Assembly: GCA_938034705.1 (NCBI GenBank)
Contig: CALHMG010000038.1
Coordinates: 1 to 32,037, forward strand
Origin: an uncultured Gammaproteobacteria bacterium
GTDB lineage: Bacteria > Pseudomonadota > Gammaproteobacteria > Arenicellales > CALHMG01
Length of the DNA stretch: 32,037 nucleotides
Reading direction: 5' to 3'
In this document: one piece after another, positions 16,811 through 25,200 of the stretch
Layout: every line of letters starts with the position of its first letter
Position numbering within the stretch: the stretch's first letter is position 1
Translations under genes and position numbers: made by a program
Notes under the pieces: model-generated
What the model was told of the DNA's origin: nothing
The model's input: only the letters and a program-made list of their open reading frames with translations
The model's database searches: none

Positions 16811-17026
16811 AAACGCACACCCAGGGTGTGCGTTGGGAGCACCTTCAAGTCTTCCTGTTCCGGGCCAGAGACGAGTTGCAAGAGAACCGAAAAGTTCTCT
16901 GACGCGTGCGATAAGCACGCCGAGGCAAGGGGAACCTCACGGTTCTCCAAACGTGTGCCCAAGCACGCGCCGAAGCAAGAGAGAACCGGACGGTTCTCTT
17001 CTCGCACGCACAGGATAGCTGCGTGC
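16811..17026. repeat. Array of alternating inverted repeats (about seven dyads, three ~48-51 bp units) before the MFS gene
   Basis: The first dyad is AACGCACACCC A GGGTGTGCGTT (16812-16834), perfect with 11-base arms. Then three units follow, each opening with GCAAG (16878, 16925, 16975) and holding two dyads. The first dyad in each is of GAGAACC/GGTTCTC type: 16881-16900, 16929-16948 (one G-U pair) and 16980-16999. The second is of GCGTGC/GCACGC type: 16904-16920, 16952-16969 (one G-U pair) and 17004-17026 (arms in the reverse order, GCACGCA/TGCGTGC). Centres of the first dyad type are 48 and 51 bases apart. Loops differ while the arms pair, so the pairing itself appears to be kept. It could be a structured RNA leader, an operator array for a dimeric regulator, or a small repeat element. 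I recognise no known family. Confidence 0.7.
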
Positions 17027-17076
17027 AGGTCCCTGAACATACTCAGGCCGTTAAACAACTTTCTGGTGTCGAAGCC

Positions 17077-18345
17077 ATGCTCGATACGATCCGCTCTGTT
17101 GCGTCTCTGCTAGTTTCCTACGGACTTCTGCTGGTTGCGTCCAGCATGTTCAGCACGCTGTTGTCCGTGCGAAGCCGCGCGGAGGATTTTTCCACCGAAA
17201 TAATCGGCCTGATGACGGCGGGATATTTTCTTGGTTTGATGCTCGGTGCGCGATATTCGCCAGCCGTCATTGCGCCAATCGGTCACATCCGGGCGTTTGC
17301 TGCGTTCGCCTCATTTGTCTCTGTGATGGCGTTGCTGCACGTGTTGTGGGTGGATCCGTATGGCTGGATTGCAATGCGAATTCTTGGCGGGTTCGCCATG
17401 GCTGGCCTTTTCACAGTTACCGAAAGCTGGCTGAACGCGAGTGCAACCAACGCTAACCGTGGTCGCGTCCTTTCCTTTTATATGATTACCAACTACGCCG
17501 CTGCCGGTCTGGGGCAGCTGCTGATTCCTTTTGGCGATCCGCTGGAGTTTCATCTTTTCTCGATTGCGTCGATTGTGTTTTCGGTCGCCTTGCTGCCGGT
17601 GCTGCTGACACGCTCTATCGCGCCAACACCCGAAGTCACAGATCGATCTTCGTTCAAGGAGCTGCTCTCGATTTCACCTCTGGGTCTGTTCGCCACATTC
17701 TGTGGCGGGCTGATGACGGCACCGTTTCATGGTGTTGGGCCGGTCTATGCACAGGAAATCGGTCTGGACCTCGCGGCGACCTCACGATTCATGGCGATCA
17801 CAATTTTTGGTGGACTGTTGTTTCAGTTTCCGGTGGGATGGTTGTCTGATCGTTACGGTCGCCGCGTTGTGATCGGTGTCATGTCGCTGCTTGCGGCCGC
17901 GGCATCGGCACTGATTGTGTATGGTTCGGAGCACAGTCAATTTCTGTTCTACGCGGCGTCCGCAATGTGGGGATCCACCGCGTTCACTCTGTACTCCCTC
18001 AGCGCCGCTCACACCAATGACCAGGCTCCCCCGGGTTCGGCGATGCAGGTTGCCGCCGCGCTGATCGTCACCTACGGAATCGGGGCGATTGCCGGTCCGA
18101 TTGTTGTGGCGAATTTGATGACATTTTCCGGTCCAAACAGCCTGTTCTGGTTTGCGACAGGTTCAGCTCTTTTGCTTTCCATGGTCGCATTCTGGCGCAG
18201 GTTTACCATGCCGGCCCTGACGTTCAAGCGTCGCCGCTACATCCCGACCGCGACGGCGGCGAGTCCCCAGCGTCTGTATTCCTCATTGCGTGAACAGCGC
18301 GAAAGAGATCGCAAAAAGGTCAAGGATAATCTTACGGGCCTCTAG
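17077..18345 (+). CDS. MFS transporter, YcaD-like
   Basis: An inner-membrane protein of 422 residues with about 12 hydrophobic segments. Family features are clear: LLVSYGLLLVASSMFSTLL in helix 1, then VRSRAEDFSTEIIGLMTAGY, the loop-2/helix region GHIRAFAAFASF, GGFAMAGLFTVTESWLN and the RGRVLSFYM motif, then a second half with WLSDRYGRR. This combination is typical of the YcaD-like group of the major facilitator superfamily. The substrate is unknown. A GTG at 17023 opens the same frame, but it lies inside the inverted-repeat array and adds 18 residues with no family resemblance, so the ATG at 17077 is preferred. The C-terminal tail is charged and cytoplasmic. The gene is convergent with the metalloprotease gene. 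Confidence 0.88.
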   Translation: MLDTIRSVASLLVSYGLLLVASSMFSTLLSVRSRAEDFSTEIIGLMTAGYFLGLMLGARYSPAVIAPIGHIRAFAAFASFVSVMALLHVLWVDPYGWIAMRILGGFAMAGLFTVTESWLNASATNANRGRVLSFYMITNYAAAGLGQLLIPFGDPLEFHLFSIASIVFSVALLPVLLTRSIAPTPEVTDRSSFKELLSISPLGLFATFCGGLMTAPFHGVGPVYAQEIGLDLAATSRFMAITIFGGLLFQFPVGWLSDRYGRRVVIGVMSLLAAAASALIVYGSEHSQFLFYAASAMWGSTAFTLYSLSAAHTNDQAPPGSAMQVAAALIVTYGIGAIAGPIVVANLMTFSGPNSLFWFATGSALLLSMVAFWRRFTMPALTFKRRRYIPTATAASPQRLYSSLREQRERDRKKVKDNLTGL

Positions 18346-18357
18346 GCGATTAAGGTC

Positions 18358-18395
18358 AAAAAAAACGCCGGCACCCGTTGTCGGATGCCGGCGTT
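18358..18395 (-). terminator. Rho-independent terminator of the metalloprotease gene
   Basis: AACGCCGGCA (18364-18373) pairs with TGCCGGCGTT (18386-18395), and the inner loop can form three more pairs. On the minus strand a run of eight U follows (A-run 18358-18365). On the plus strand no U-run follows, so it may only partly stop readthrough from the convergent MFS gene. Confidence 0.85.
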
Positions 18396-18433
18396 CGCTC
18401 GTGCTCGCACGCTGTCAGCGTGTCAGTTCAAAC

Positions 18434-20554
18434 TCAAGGACTGGTGACCTGAACCGCGTTGGAGCACTGGCTTCGATCCAGATTGCAGACGCGGTACTTC
18501 CAGGTGCCTGTCCGGTTTCGGATGTTGACGTAGCGACCATCATTCTTTGTGGTTGAAATTTCTTTGCCGTTACGCAGTATCTTCACCTTGCCGCCGGATG
18601 CCCCAGACCATACGAGCACTACTCGAAAGTCCCCGTTGTCAGCTCGTTTGGTTCTGGCGCTTACGGTAAGGCGGGAGAAACCCACTCGAGTGTTGATGCC
18701 AAGACTTGTTGTGCTCGCGCCGCCCGCACCGTTGAAGGCTTCAACGCGATAGGTGTAGGTCTGACTCTGCTGGATGTTGTAGTCGCGGTAGTAGCGGCTG
18801 TTTGCGGGCAACACCGCGATGACCCGGTTATTGCGTATGACATTAAACCCGGTTTCGTTGTTTGCGGTGTCTGTCCAGCGCAAGATGACCCGGTTTCGTC
18901 GCGTGTTGTAACGGTAACGAAAATCGACGGGCGCTGACGGTACGGCACCGCTGTTGGTGGTCTCTCGCGCCGTTGTGGCACTGGCGATGTTGCTCCATGC
19001 CGATGCCCCGGTTCCGTTAAACGCTCTTACGCGATAGCGAAAGTTGGTGTTGGAAGCCAGGCCGTTGTTGACGACTCGCGTGGTGTTGGCACCCACGGTC
19101 GCGACCCGTCTCCAGGTTCCTGTTCCTGTCGCGCGATCGATATTGAATCCGTCTTCGTTGTCTGAGCGGTCGTTCCACCTGATTTCGATGCTTGACGAAG
19201 AAAGCGCGGTGCTGACAAGTGACTGCGGCGCTGCGGGTATCGGTTCTTCCGTGGGCGTGGTGCCACCGCCGGTTTCGCCGCCCGACCCCGTGTTTCCACC
19301 GCCATTGGTGCTGGCGCGCCAGGCCGAAACGGTAGTCGCGGTTTCGTTGATTGAACGTGCGTTGTTTGCGGTTGCCGTTCCCGTTGCGCGACCGTCCGAA
19401 AAGCGTACCTGCGGGTTTGAGAAGTGGCTGCGGCCCGAGGCGCCAGAGCAACCGTACGCCATCACCGTCGTGAAGCCATTGCTGCCACACGCACGATATC
19501 CATAGGCGTAGGAACTCACTCCACCAAAGCTTGTACTGTCGCGGTCGTGCTGGCTTCCCATGTTGTGTCCAACCTCATGGGCCAGAGTCTGGGATGACAG
19601 ACAGCTTGAGTACACGACATTGAAGGCGTAGCCGGCGAAAGCTGCGCTGCGCGACTGCATGACATAGCCGACGCCACAGGCGTTACTGTCTTCGGTAATC
19701 ATCGAAACAATGTCGGCGCCGTATCTGTCACGAAGCGTATGTGCCGTTTCCAGACGGCCGTCGTTCTTTCTCTGCAAGTCCGAGAGGGTGACGCCCATGT
19801 CCCCGCTCTCGTTGTAGGACACTTCGTCCATGTGAACGAGATTGAGCTGAACGTTGATTGCGCTGTTGTTGTACGCCTGGTTTGCGGCAGCGACAGCTGC
19901 AAGCACTTTCGCTTCTGTTGAAGCACAGCCTCCATCAGAATCGCGCCCGTATCGCGAGCAGGTTCTTGGTGTGTACAGAACCATGAGGTCGACGATAGCC
20001 GGTCCGTCATAGGCCGCATTTGGGCTCGCCGCTCGCTGGGTCTGCTCGTCGTCCGGCACAAACGGAGCGATGAACTCGACATCCGGTGGCAGCTGTTCCT
20101 TGTTGACCTCAAACACAATGGGCGAACCGCTTGCTGTCGTCGATACTTCATACAGCTTCTCGTCCAGCGTTATATGTCCCGAAATTTTTCCGCGCACACG
20201 GGTCAGCACGACTTCGCTCGATTCTTCAGAGCCTTCAACATGCCCGATCCAGGTCAGGTGACGATCGCCATTTCGTTCTACCCGTTCACGAACGATTGTG
20301 ATGGTCTGGTCTACAAGTTCAAGGTCGACCGAAGACTGCCCCAATAAATCAGTGTCTACGCGCATGCGTCGCATACGACCGGCTACACCGTGCCTCGGCT
20401 GATCGGCCAGGCCGGGTTCACCATCGTTTTGCATCATGGGTGCCTGGTCAGCGGCATACGCACTGGCCCACATTAAAAGGCCAGTCAGCAGTAGCGTTAA
20501 CGTCAGCAGTCGAATGGCTGCGCCGTTGGATGTTGGATCGGGTCTTGCTCTCAT
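18434..20554 (-). CDS. Secreted metzincin-type metalloprotease with fibronectin type III domains
   Basis: A protein of 706 residues with a signal peptide (hydrophobic stretch ending ASAYAAD, near residue 35). A propeptide-like region follows to about residue 180. The catalytic domain (about 185-420) carries the zinc site His326-Glu327-x-x-His330-x-x-Gly333-x-x-His336-Asp337 (HEVGHNMGSQHD) and a Met-turn VMAYGCSG, which places it among reprolysin/M12B-like metzincins. Cysteines around it (DSNACGVGY, YSSCLSS, YRACGS) suggest disulfides and an extracellular location. A Gly/Thr-rich linker near 425-440 leads to two fibronectin III-like domains (about 445-540 and 545-635, the second with FRYRYNTRRNRVILRWTDT). 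A last beta domain ends KYRVCNLDRSQCSNAV. The substrate is unknown; peptide or host/biofilm protein degradation is plausible. A strong terminator lies 38 bp past the stop. Confidence 0.88.
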   Translation of the reverse strand: MRARPDPTSNGAAIRLLTLTLLLTGLLMWASAYAADQAPMMQNDGEPGLADQPRHGVAGRMRRMRVDTDLLGQSSVDLELVDQTITIVRERVERNGDRHLTWIGHVEGSEESSEVVLTRVRGKISGHITLDEKLYEVSTTASGSPIVFEVNKEQLPPDVEFIAPFVPDDEQTQRAASPNAAYDGPAIVDLMVLYTPRTCSRYGRDSDGGCASTEAKVLAAVAAANQAYNNSAINVQLNLVHMDEVSYNESGDMGVTLSDLQRKNDGRLETAHTLRDRYGADIVSMITEDSNACGVGYVMQSRSAAFAGYAFNVVYSSCLSSQTLAHEVGHNMGSQHDRDSTSFGGVSSYAYGYRACGSNGFTTVMAYGCSGASGRSHFSNPQVRFSDGRATGTATANNARSINETATTVSAWRASTNGGGNTGSGGETGGGTTPTEEPIPAAPQSLVSTALSSSSIEIRWNDRSDNEDGFNIDRATGTGTWRRVATVGANTTRVVNNGLASNTNFRYRVRAFNGTGASAWSNIASATTARETTNSGAVPSAPVDFRYRYNTRRNRVILRWTDTANNETGFNVIRNNRVIAVLPANSRYYRDYNIQQSQTYTYRVEAFNGAGGASTTSLGINTRVGFSRLTVSARTKRADNGDFRVVLVWSGASGGKVKILRNGKEISTTKNDGRYVNIRNRTGTWKYRVCNLDRSQCSNAVQVTSP

Positions 20555-20906
20555 CTGGTTACCTCATGAGTCATCTGTTCGAAACTCCCCCCGGGAGCGA
20601 GTCGCACCTGCGTGAACCGGGATTCGATCGGGTGCGCAACGAGAACAAGACTAGAGAGAAGTGTTAACTCTTCACGGGCAACAAACGCTTTAGACGCGCC
20701 TCACCACCGATAAAGCGTGACCTGGGATATCGGGAAACCATGAGCGGTGTACGGGGCCCGGATCACCGGTGTGTCGTTGCACAATGACGGTGATGAGCGG
20801 TGACTTCGGCCGCAGGAACGGTTGGCGCGTCTGTCTTTGTCCGCAGACACCTGGCCCGGGGGATCGACTCGCCGCTGATACGCCCTGTCTGCGTCAGGCG
20901 GCGATC
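20555..20906. other. Intergenic region upstream of metalloprotease gene
   Basis: These 352 bases lie upstream of the metalloprotease gene and downstream of the aldo/keto reductase gene, both leftward. I see no coding frame with family resemblance, no strong terminator and no convincing promoter pair. Confidence 0.3.
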
Positions 20907-21740
20907 CTAGTTCATCTCCATCGGACTGGGACCATCGGGTGGGGGAAACGCCCGGTCGAGTTCGGCGTGGTCGTCGGGGGTCAGTTCGATCTCAAGCGCC
21001 GCGATGTTTTCTTCGACGTGTTTTGAATTCGAAGCTTTAGGGATCGCGATTACGCCCGGCTGTGCGAGCACCCAGGCCAGCGCGATTTGGGCGACGCTGG
21101 CGTCGTGGCGCTGCGCAACAGGTTCGAGAACGGCCGCTACCCTGCTCGTAGCAGGCTCCAGTGGTGTGTAAGCCATGAGTGGAATATTTCGCTCGCGACA
21201 CCAGGGCAAAAGATCACCTTCGGGCCAGCGCCGCATAAGATTGTAGAGAACCTGGTTGGTGGCAAGTCTGTCGCCCCCGGCGAGATCGCACCACTCTTGC
21301 GTATCCGCCAGGTCAAAATTGCTCACACCAAAGTGACGAATCATTCCGGCCTCGACCAGATCCTCGAAGCCGTGCAGGGCCTGAGCGATATCGTTACTTT
21401 GGCGCCAGTGCAGAAGGTAAAGATCTATACGGTCCGTATTCAAACGTTTCAGGCTGCGTTCACACGCCTCACGCACACCGCTTCGACTGGCGTTATGTGG
21501 GTAAACCTTGCTCACCAGAAAAAGTTCGTCGCGTCTCCCTTGCATGGCTTCACGGATTACCTGTTCAGCGCCACCTTCTCCGTACATTTCAGCCGTGTCG
21601 ATCAGAGTGAGACCCAGATCAATGCCGTGCTGCAGCGCTTTGACTTCGGCCGCTCTGTCAGCGTTGCTTTCACCCATGCGCCAGGTGCCCTGTCCAAGAA
21701 CCGGTACCGGTTCGCCGTCTGGAAGATTCACTGTGCGCAT
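20907..21740 (-). CDS. Aldo/keto reductase
   Basis: A cytoplasmic NADPH-dependent oxidoreductase of 277 residues with the (beta/alpha)8 fold of the family. The catalytic tetrad is complete: Asp48 and Tyr53 (IDTAEMYG), Lys78 (FLVSKVYP) and His111 (LYLLHWR). The signature segments MIRHFGVSNF and a closing IPKASNSKHVEEN (cofactor phosphate-binding region) are present. The sequence most resembles the E. coli YeaE type, which can reduce methylglyoxal and other aldehydes; the real substrate is not known. An in-frame TTG two codons upstream is possible, but ATG 21740 gives the usual start. It is divergent from the glutamine amidotransferase gene with about 225 bp between them. A detoxifying role for aldehydes is inference. 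Confidence 0.92.
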   Translation of the reverse strand: MRTVNLPDGEPVPVLGQGTWRMGESNADRAAEVKALQHGIDLGLTLIDTAEMYGEGGAEQVIREAMQGRRDELFLVSKVYPHNASRSGVREACERSLKRLNTDRIDLYLLHWRQSNDIAQALHGFEDLVEAGMIRHFGVSNFDLADTQEWCDLAGGDRLATNQVLYNLMRRWPEGDLLPWCRERNIPLMAYTPLEPATSRVAAVLEPVAQRHDASVAQIALAWVLAQPGVIAIPKASNSKHVEENIAALEIELTPDDHAELDRAFPPPDGPSPMEMN

Positions 21741-21965
21741 CGTCAATTGCTCTTGATGAGATCCTGAAACATGACGCTATCGCCTCGCGTGTTCCGGTGC
21801 AATTCAGTGCGTCATGGCAGAGTCGCTGGCCCACGGCGTGACCGCAGGCTGGTACACGAACCGCGCTGATTCTCCGTGTTAGCGTTTTGGTCGCGCAACC
21901 ATGCGAGTCGGGTAGTCTTGGGCTTCTTTCAGCCGTCTACCGATCAACAGCCGAGGCGTTTCATC

Positions 21966-22697
21966 ATGTCCCAGAGTTCCCCACATTTTCTGGTGTTTCA
22001 GCACGTTGCCTGCGAACACCCCGGTGCTTTCAGGGCCATGATGAAAGCGAGCGGCGCGAGCTGGACTCCCGTTGAGCTGGATGAAGGTGAATCAATTCCC
22101 GATCTCGCCGGCTTCGACGGTCTGTGGGTCATGGGTGGTCCCATGGATGTGTGGCAGAAAGACGAGAACCCCTGGCTGGTGGACGAGATCGCGGCGATCA
22201 GGGAGGCCGTTGTTTCGCGCAAGATGCCCTACATGGGTCTGTGTCTCGGGCATCAGCTGCTGGCAGAAGCGCTCGGGGGCGAGGTGGGCGTCGCTGAAAC
22301 ACCCGAGATCGGTGTGCTGGAGGTCAACATGACTGATGCCGGCAAGCGCCACCCCGCGATGGCTGGAGTACCCGCGACGTTAAAGACACTGCAATGGCAT
22401 AGCGCCGAAGTCACTCGACTGCCCGAGAACGCAACCTGTCTGATGGATTCACCGGTGTGCAGGTATGAGGCGATGGCGGTGGGTGATACGGCGTTGTCGA
22501 TGCAGTTTCATGTTGAAATAGAGCCGACAACGGTTCGCGACTGGGGTGAAATTCCTGCCTACGCTAACGCTCTGGCACAGACCTGTGGTGAACAGGCACT
22601 GGCACAAATGGATCATGACGCTACCGAGTCCATCGAAGATATGACTCAGGCAGCGCAGACTATCTACAACAACTGGTTCAGGCTTTCTTACAGCTGA
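21966..22697 (+). CDS. Class I glutamine amidotransferase-like protein
   Basis: A cytoplasmic protein of 243 residues. The class I GATase triad is visible: nucleophile Cys93 in GLCLGHQLLAEALGG, then the late His and Glu in QFHVEIEP. The oxyanion-side motif LWVMGGPMDVW is also present. The ATG at 21966 follows a GAGG-type site and starts the family region (SPHFLVFQHVACEHPGAF); a longer reading from 21876 has no resemblance. Stand-alone members of this group transfer or hydrolyse amide nitrogen from glutamine or gamma-glutamyl compounds; the acceptor here is unknown. It is followed after 28 bp by a dimethylglycine dehydrogenase-like gene on the same strand, which suggests an amine or methylated-amine pathway. 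That link is inference. Confidence 0.88.
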   Translation: MSQSSPHFLVFQHVACEHPGAFRAMMKASGASWTPVELDEGESIPDLAGFDGLWVMGGPMDVWQKDENPWLVDEIAAIREAVVSRKMPYMGLCLGHQLLAEALGGEVGVAETPEIGVLEVNMTDAGKRHPAMAGVPATLKTLQWHSAEVTRLPENATCLMDSPVCRYEAMAVGDTALSMQFHVEIEPTTVRDWGEIPAYANALAQTCGEQALAQMDHDATESIEDMTQAAQTIYNNWFRLSYS

Positions 22698-22725
22698 GCC
22701 CAAGATTTACGGAAGTTGAATTTCA

Positions 22726-25176
22726 ATGGCGATTCCTGAAAAGGCAAGTGCGGTAATCATCGGCGGCGGAGTGATCGGTGCAAGCATCGCGTATCACCTG
22801 GCCAAGCAGGGCTGGAACGATGTCGTGCTGCTTGAACGCAGTCAGTTCGCGAGCGGAACCTCCTGGCACGCGGCCGGGCTCATCGGAACGATGAGGGCGA
22901 ACGAAAACCACGCAAAACTGTGTGAGTACTCGAATCGACTGCTGGTGGATCTGGAGCAGGAAACAGGACAGTCCACAGGTTATCGACAGGTGGGCAGTCT
23001 GACGGTGGCCCACAGCGTTGATCGAATGGAAGAACTCAAGCGAGTCGCCTCGATGAACAACGCCTGGGGCGTAACCCAGGTCGACATTATTACCCCGGAC
23101 GAGGCCAAGGCACTTGCACCTATTCTCAAGGTGGATGATCTGATCGGCGCAAGCTGGGTCAAGTCGGATGGACACGCCAGCCCCGTTGATGTGGTCAGTG
23201 CGTTCATCAAAGGTGCGCGAGGCCATGGCGCGAAGTGCATCGAAGGTGTCAGCGTTACCGACATTCATAAAAAAGACGGCAGGGTGACGGGTGTTTCCAC
23301 AGATCAGGGTGACATCCAGTCGGACTTTGTCGTGATTGCCGCCGGCCTGTGGTCCCGCGCTCTTGGCAAAATGGCGGGGGTCAATATTCCGCTGTACGCG
23401 TGCGAGCACTACTACGCACACACGGAGAAGCTCGAAGGCCTGTCACGGGACACGCCGGTGATTCGTGATCACGATATCTGCGCCTATATAAGAGAGGACT
23501 CCGGCAGCCTGCTCATCGGTGCGTTTGAGCCCAACGCCGTGCCGATACCGCTGGAATCAATCCCCGCCGATTTTTCGTTTGGCGAACTCGTCGGGCACAC
23601 CGAAGACCAGTTTTATCCGGTGCTCGAAGCCACGATGGACCGGCTGCCGCTGGTGGCCGAGACGGGAATACGAAGCTTTTTCTGCGGCCCCGAGAGCTTT
23701 ACGCCAGACGACCAGTTTCACCTCGGTGAAGCGCCGGAGCTGAAGAACCTCTACATGGCGTGCGGCCTTAACTCAGTGGGCATTCAGTCGTCGGGCGGGC
23801 TTGGCAAAGCCCTGGCGGACTGGATGGACAAGGGTCACCCGCCCATGGATCTGTGGGGCAACGATCCGCGTCGGATGTTCGACTTTCACGGTACCGAGAA
23901 ATTCCTTCAGGACCGCACCAGCGAAACACTGGGTCTGCTCTACGCTCGTCATTATCCGTTTCGACAGTTTGAGTCCGCGCGCGACATTCGGCATTCACCA
24001 ATCCATGAAAGGCTTGTTGCGCACAATGCCTGTTTTGGTGAAGCGGCGGGCTGGGAACGGCCAAACTGGTTCGCACCAGAGGGTGTGGAACCCCGATACG
24101 AATACAGCTTTGGCAAACAGAACTGGTTTGAGTACTGGCGCGAAGAACACATGGCAGCGCGAGAGGGCGTTGCCGTTTTTGATCAGTCGAGTTTCGCCAA
24201 ATACATCGTCAAAGGGCGCGATGCCTGTGCGGCGCTGCAGCGAATCTGTTCGGCCAACGTCGACGTTGAGCCAGGGCGCATCGTGTATACCCACTGGCTC
24301 AACGAAAGAGGCGGGATTGAAGCAGATCTCACCGTGAACCGAATTGCCGAAGACGAATATCTGGTTGTCAGTGGCGCGGGCGTGACACGACGAGACCTTG
24401 ATTGGCTGAACCGAAATATCGATCCCGATGCACGCTGTGCGGTGGTTGACGTGACATCCAACTGGGCGGTACTCGGTGTGATGGGGCCGAAGAGTCGTGA
24501 CGTTCTTGGTGCCGTCACCGATGCCGACCTGAGTCCGGAAGCTTTTGCTTTCGGCGAGTCGAAGATTATCGAAGTTGGTTATGTCCCCGTCCGCGCCGTC
24601 AGGGTGTCTTATGTCGGTGAACTCGGCTGGGAGCTTTACCCGTCAAGCGATACGGCACGTCATGTGTTCGATCAGCTGATGACCGCGGGCGAAGCCCACG
24701 GTATCCGTCCGGCCGGCATGCACGCGCTTGACTCGTGTCGGGTTGAAAAAGCGTTTCGACATTTCGGACATGACATATCGGATGAAGATACGCCGGTTGA
24801 AGCGGGCATGGGTTTTGTCTGCGCGATGGACAAATCGATTCCTTTTATCGGCCACGACGCGATTGCACGACAAAAAGAAGCGGCGCCCCTTGGAAAACGC
24901 GTTGTGCAGTTTCTTCTGCAGGACAGCGAGATTCAGCTGTACCACCACGAACCCATTGTTCGCGACGGCGTGATGGCCGGGCATCTGACCTCCGGCAGCT
25001 ATGGGCACGCGCTCGGTGCGTCGCTTGGCATGGGATACGTCTACAACAACGACGGTGTGACCAAAGACTTTATCGAGTCGTCGACCTGGGAGATCGAGGT
25101 AGGCGGCGAGCGCATCGCCGCGACGGCTTCTCTGGGTGCGTTTTATGATCGCCGTGGAGATCGCATGCGAAGCTGA
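22726..25176 (+). CDS. FAD-dependent dimethylglycine/sarcosine dehydrogenase-like protein with GcvT domain
   Basis: A protein of 816 residues, close to the usual length. Residues 9-25 are the FAD-binding motif (AVIIGGGVIGASIAYHL), and the DAO-type oxidoreductase domain runs to about 380 (MACGLNSVGIQSSGGLGKAL). His48 in SGTSWHAAGL corresponds to the histidine that carries covalently bound FAD in dimethylglycine and sarcosine dehydrogenases. A middle domain follows (about 380-440), then a C-terminal glycine-cleavage T-protein (GcvT) folate-binding domain (about 450-810, with NWAVLGVMGPKSRDVL and YVGELGWELYPSSD). The family oxidatively removes a methyl group from N-methylated glycines, passing the one-carbon unit to tetrahydrofolate. 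It is probably co-transcribed with the amidotransferase gene. The exact substrate cannot be decided among dimethylglycine, sarcosine and related amines. Confidence 0.9.
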   Translation: MAIPEKASAVIIGGGVIGASIAYHLAKQGWNDVVLLERSQFASGTSWHAAGLIGTMRANENHAKLCEYSNRLLVDLEQETGQSTGYRQVGSLTVAHSVDRMEELKRVASMNNAWGVTQVDIITPDEAKALAPILKVDDLIGASWVKSDGHASPVDVVSAFIKGARGHGAKCIEGVSVTDIHKKDGRVTGVSTDQGDIQSDFVVIAAGLWSRALGKMAGVNIPLYACEHYYAHTEKLEGLSRDTPVIRDHDICAYIREDSGSLLIGAFEPNAVPIPLESIPADFSFGELVGHTEDQFYPVLEATMDRLPLVAETGIRSFFCGPESFTPDDQFHLGEAPELKNLYMACGLNSVGIQSSGGLGKALADWMDKGHPPMDLWGNDPRRMFDFHGTEKFLQDRTSETLGLLYARHYPFRQFESARDIRHSPIHERLVAHNACFGEAAGWERPNWFAPEGVEPRYEYSFGKQNWFEYWREEHMAAREGVAVFDQSSFAKYIVKGRDACAALQRICSANVDVEPGRIVYTHWLNERGGIEADLTVNRIAEDEYLVVSGAGVTRRDLDWLNRNIDPDARCAVVDVTSNWAVLGVMGPKSRDVLGAVTDADLSPEAFAFGESKIIEVGYVPVRAVRVSYVGELGWELYPSSDTARHVFDQLMTAGEAHGIRPAGMHALDSCRVEKAFRHFGHDISDEDTPVEAGMGFVCAMDKSIPFIGHDAIARQKEAAPLGKRVVQFLLQDSEIQLYHHEPIVRDGVMAGHLTSGSYGHALGASLGMGYVYNNDGVTKDFIESSTWEIEVGGERIAATASLGAFYDRRGDRMRS

Positions 25177-25200
25177 CGCTTCGATCACCCGTCCGGGCGA

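Noticed and set aside
16878-17000. CRISPR-like array (three repeats about 47-50 bp apart)
   Set aside because: The sequence between the repeats is itself conserved and palindromic, so there are no unrelated spacers; only three copies exist and no cas gene is in view.
17023-17076. GTG 17023 as start of the MFS transporter
   Set aside because: It lies in the last dyad of the array and adds residues unlike the family; ATG 17077 fits.
16826-17113. Open frame through the inverted-repeat array encoding a basic peptide with T-x-K/R-F-S repeated three times
   Set aside because: It starts with GTG without a ribosome site and runs into the MFS gene in another frame. The peptide repeats are explained by the DNA repeats, although the spacings of 48 and 51 keep the frame, so it is noted within the array finding.
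25168-25183. Small hairpin CGAAGC TGAC GCTTCG over the stop codon of the dehydrogenase gene
   Set aside because: Only six pairs and no U-run; too short to call a terminator.
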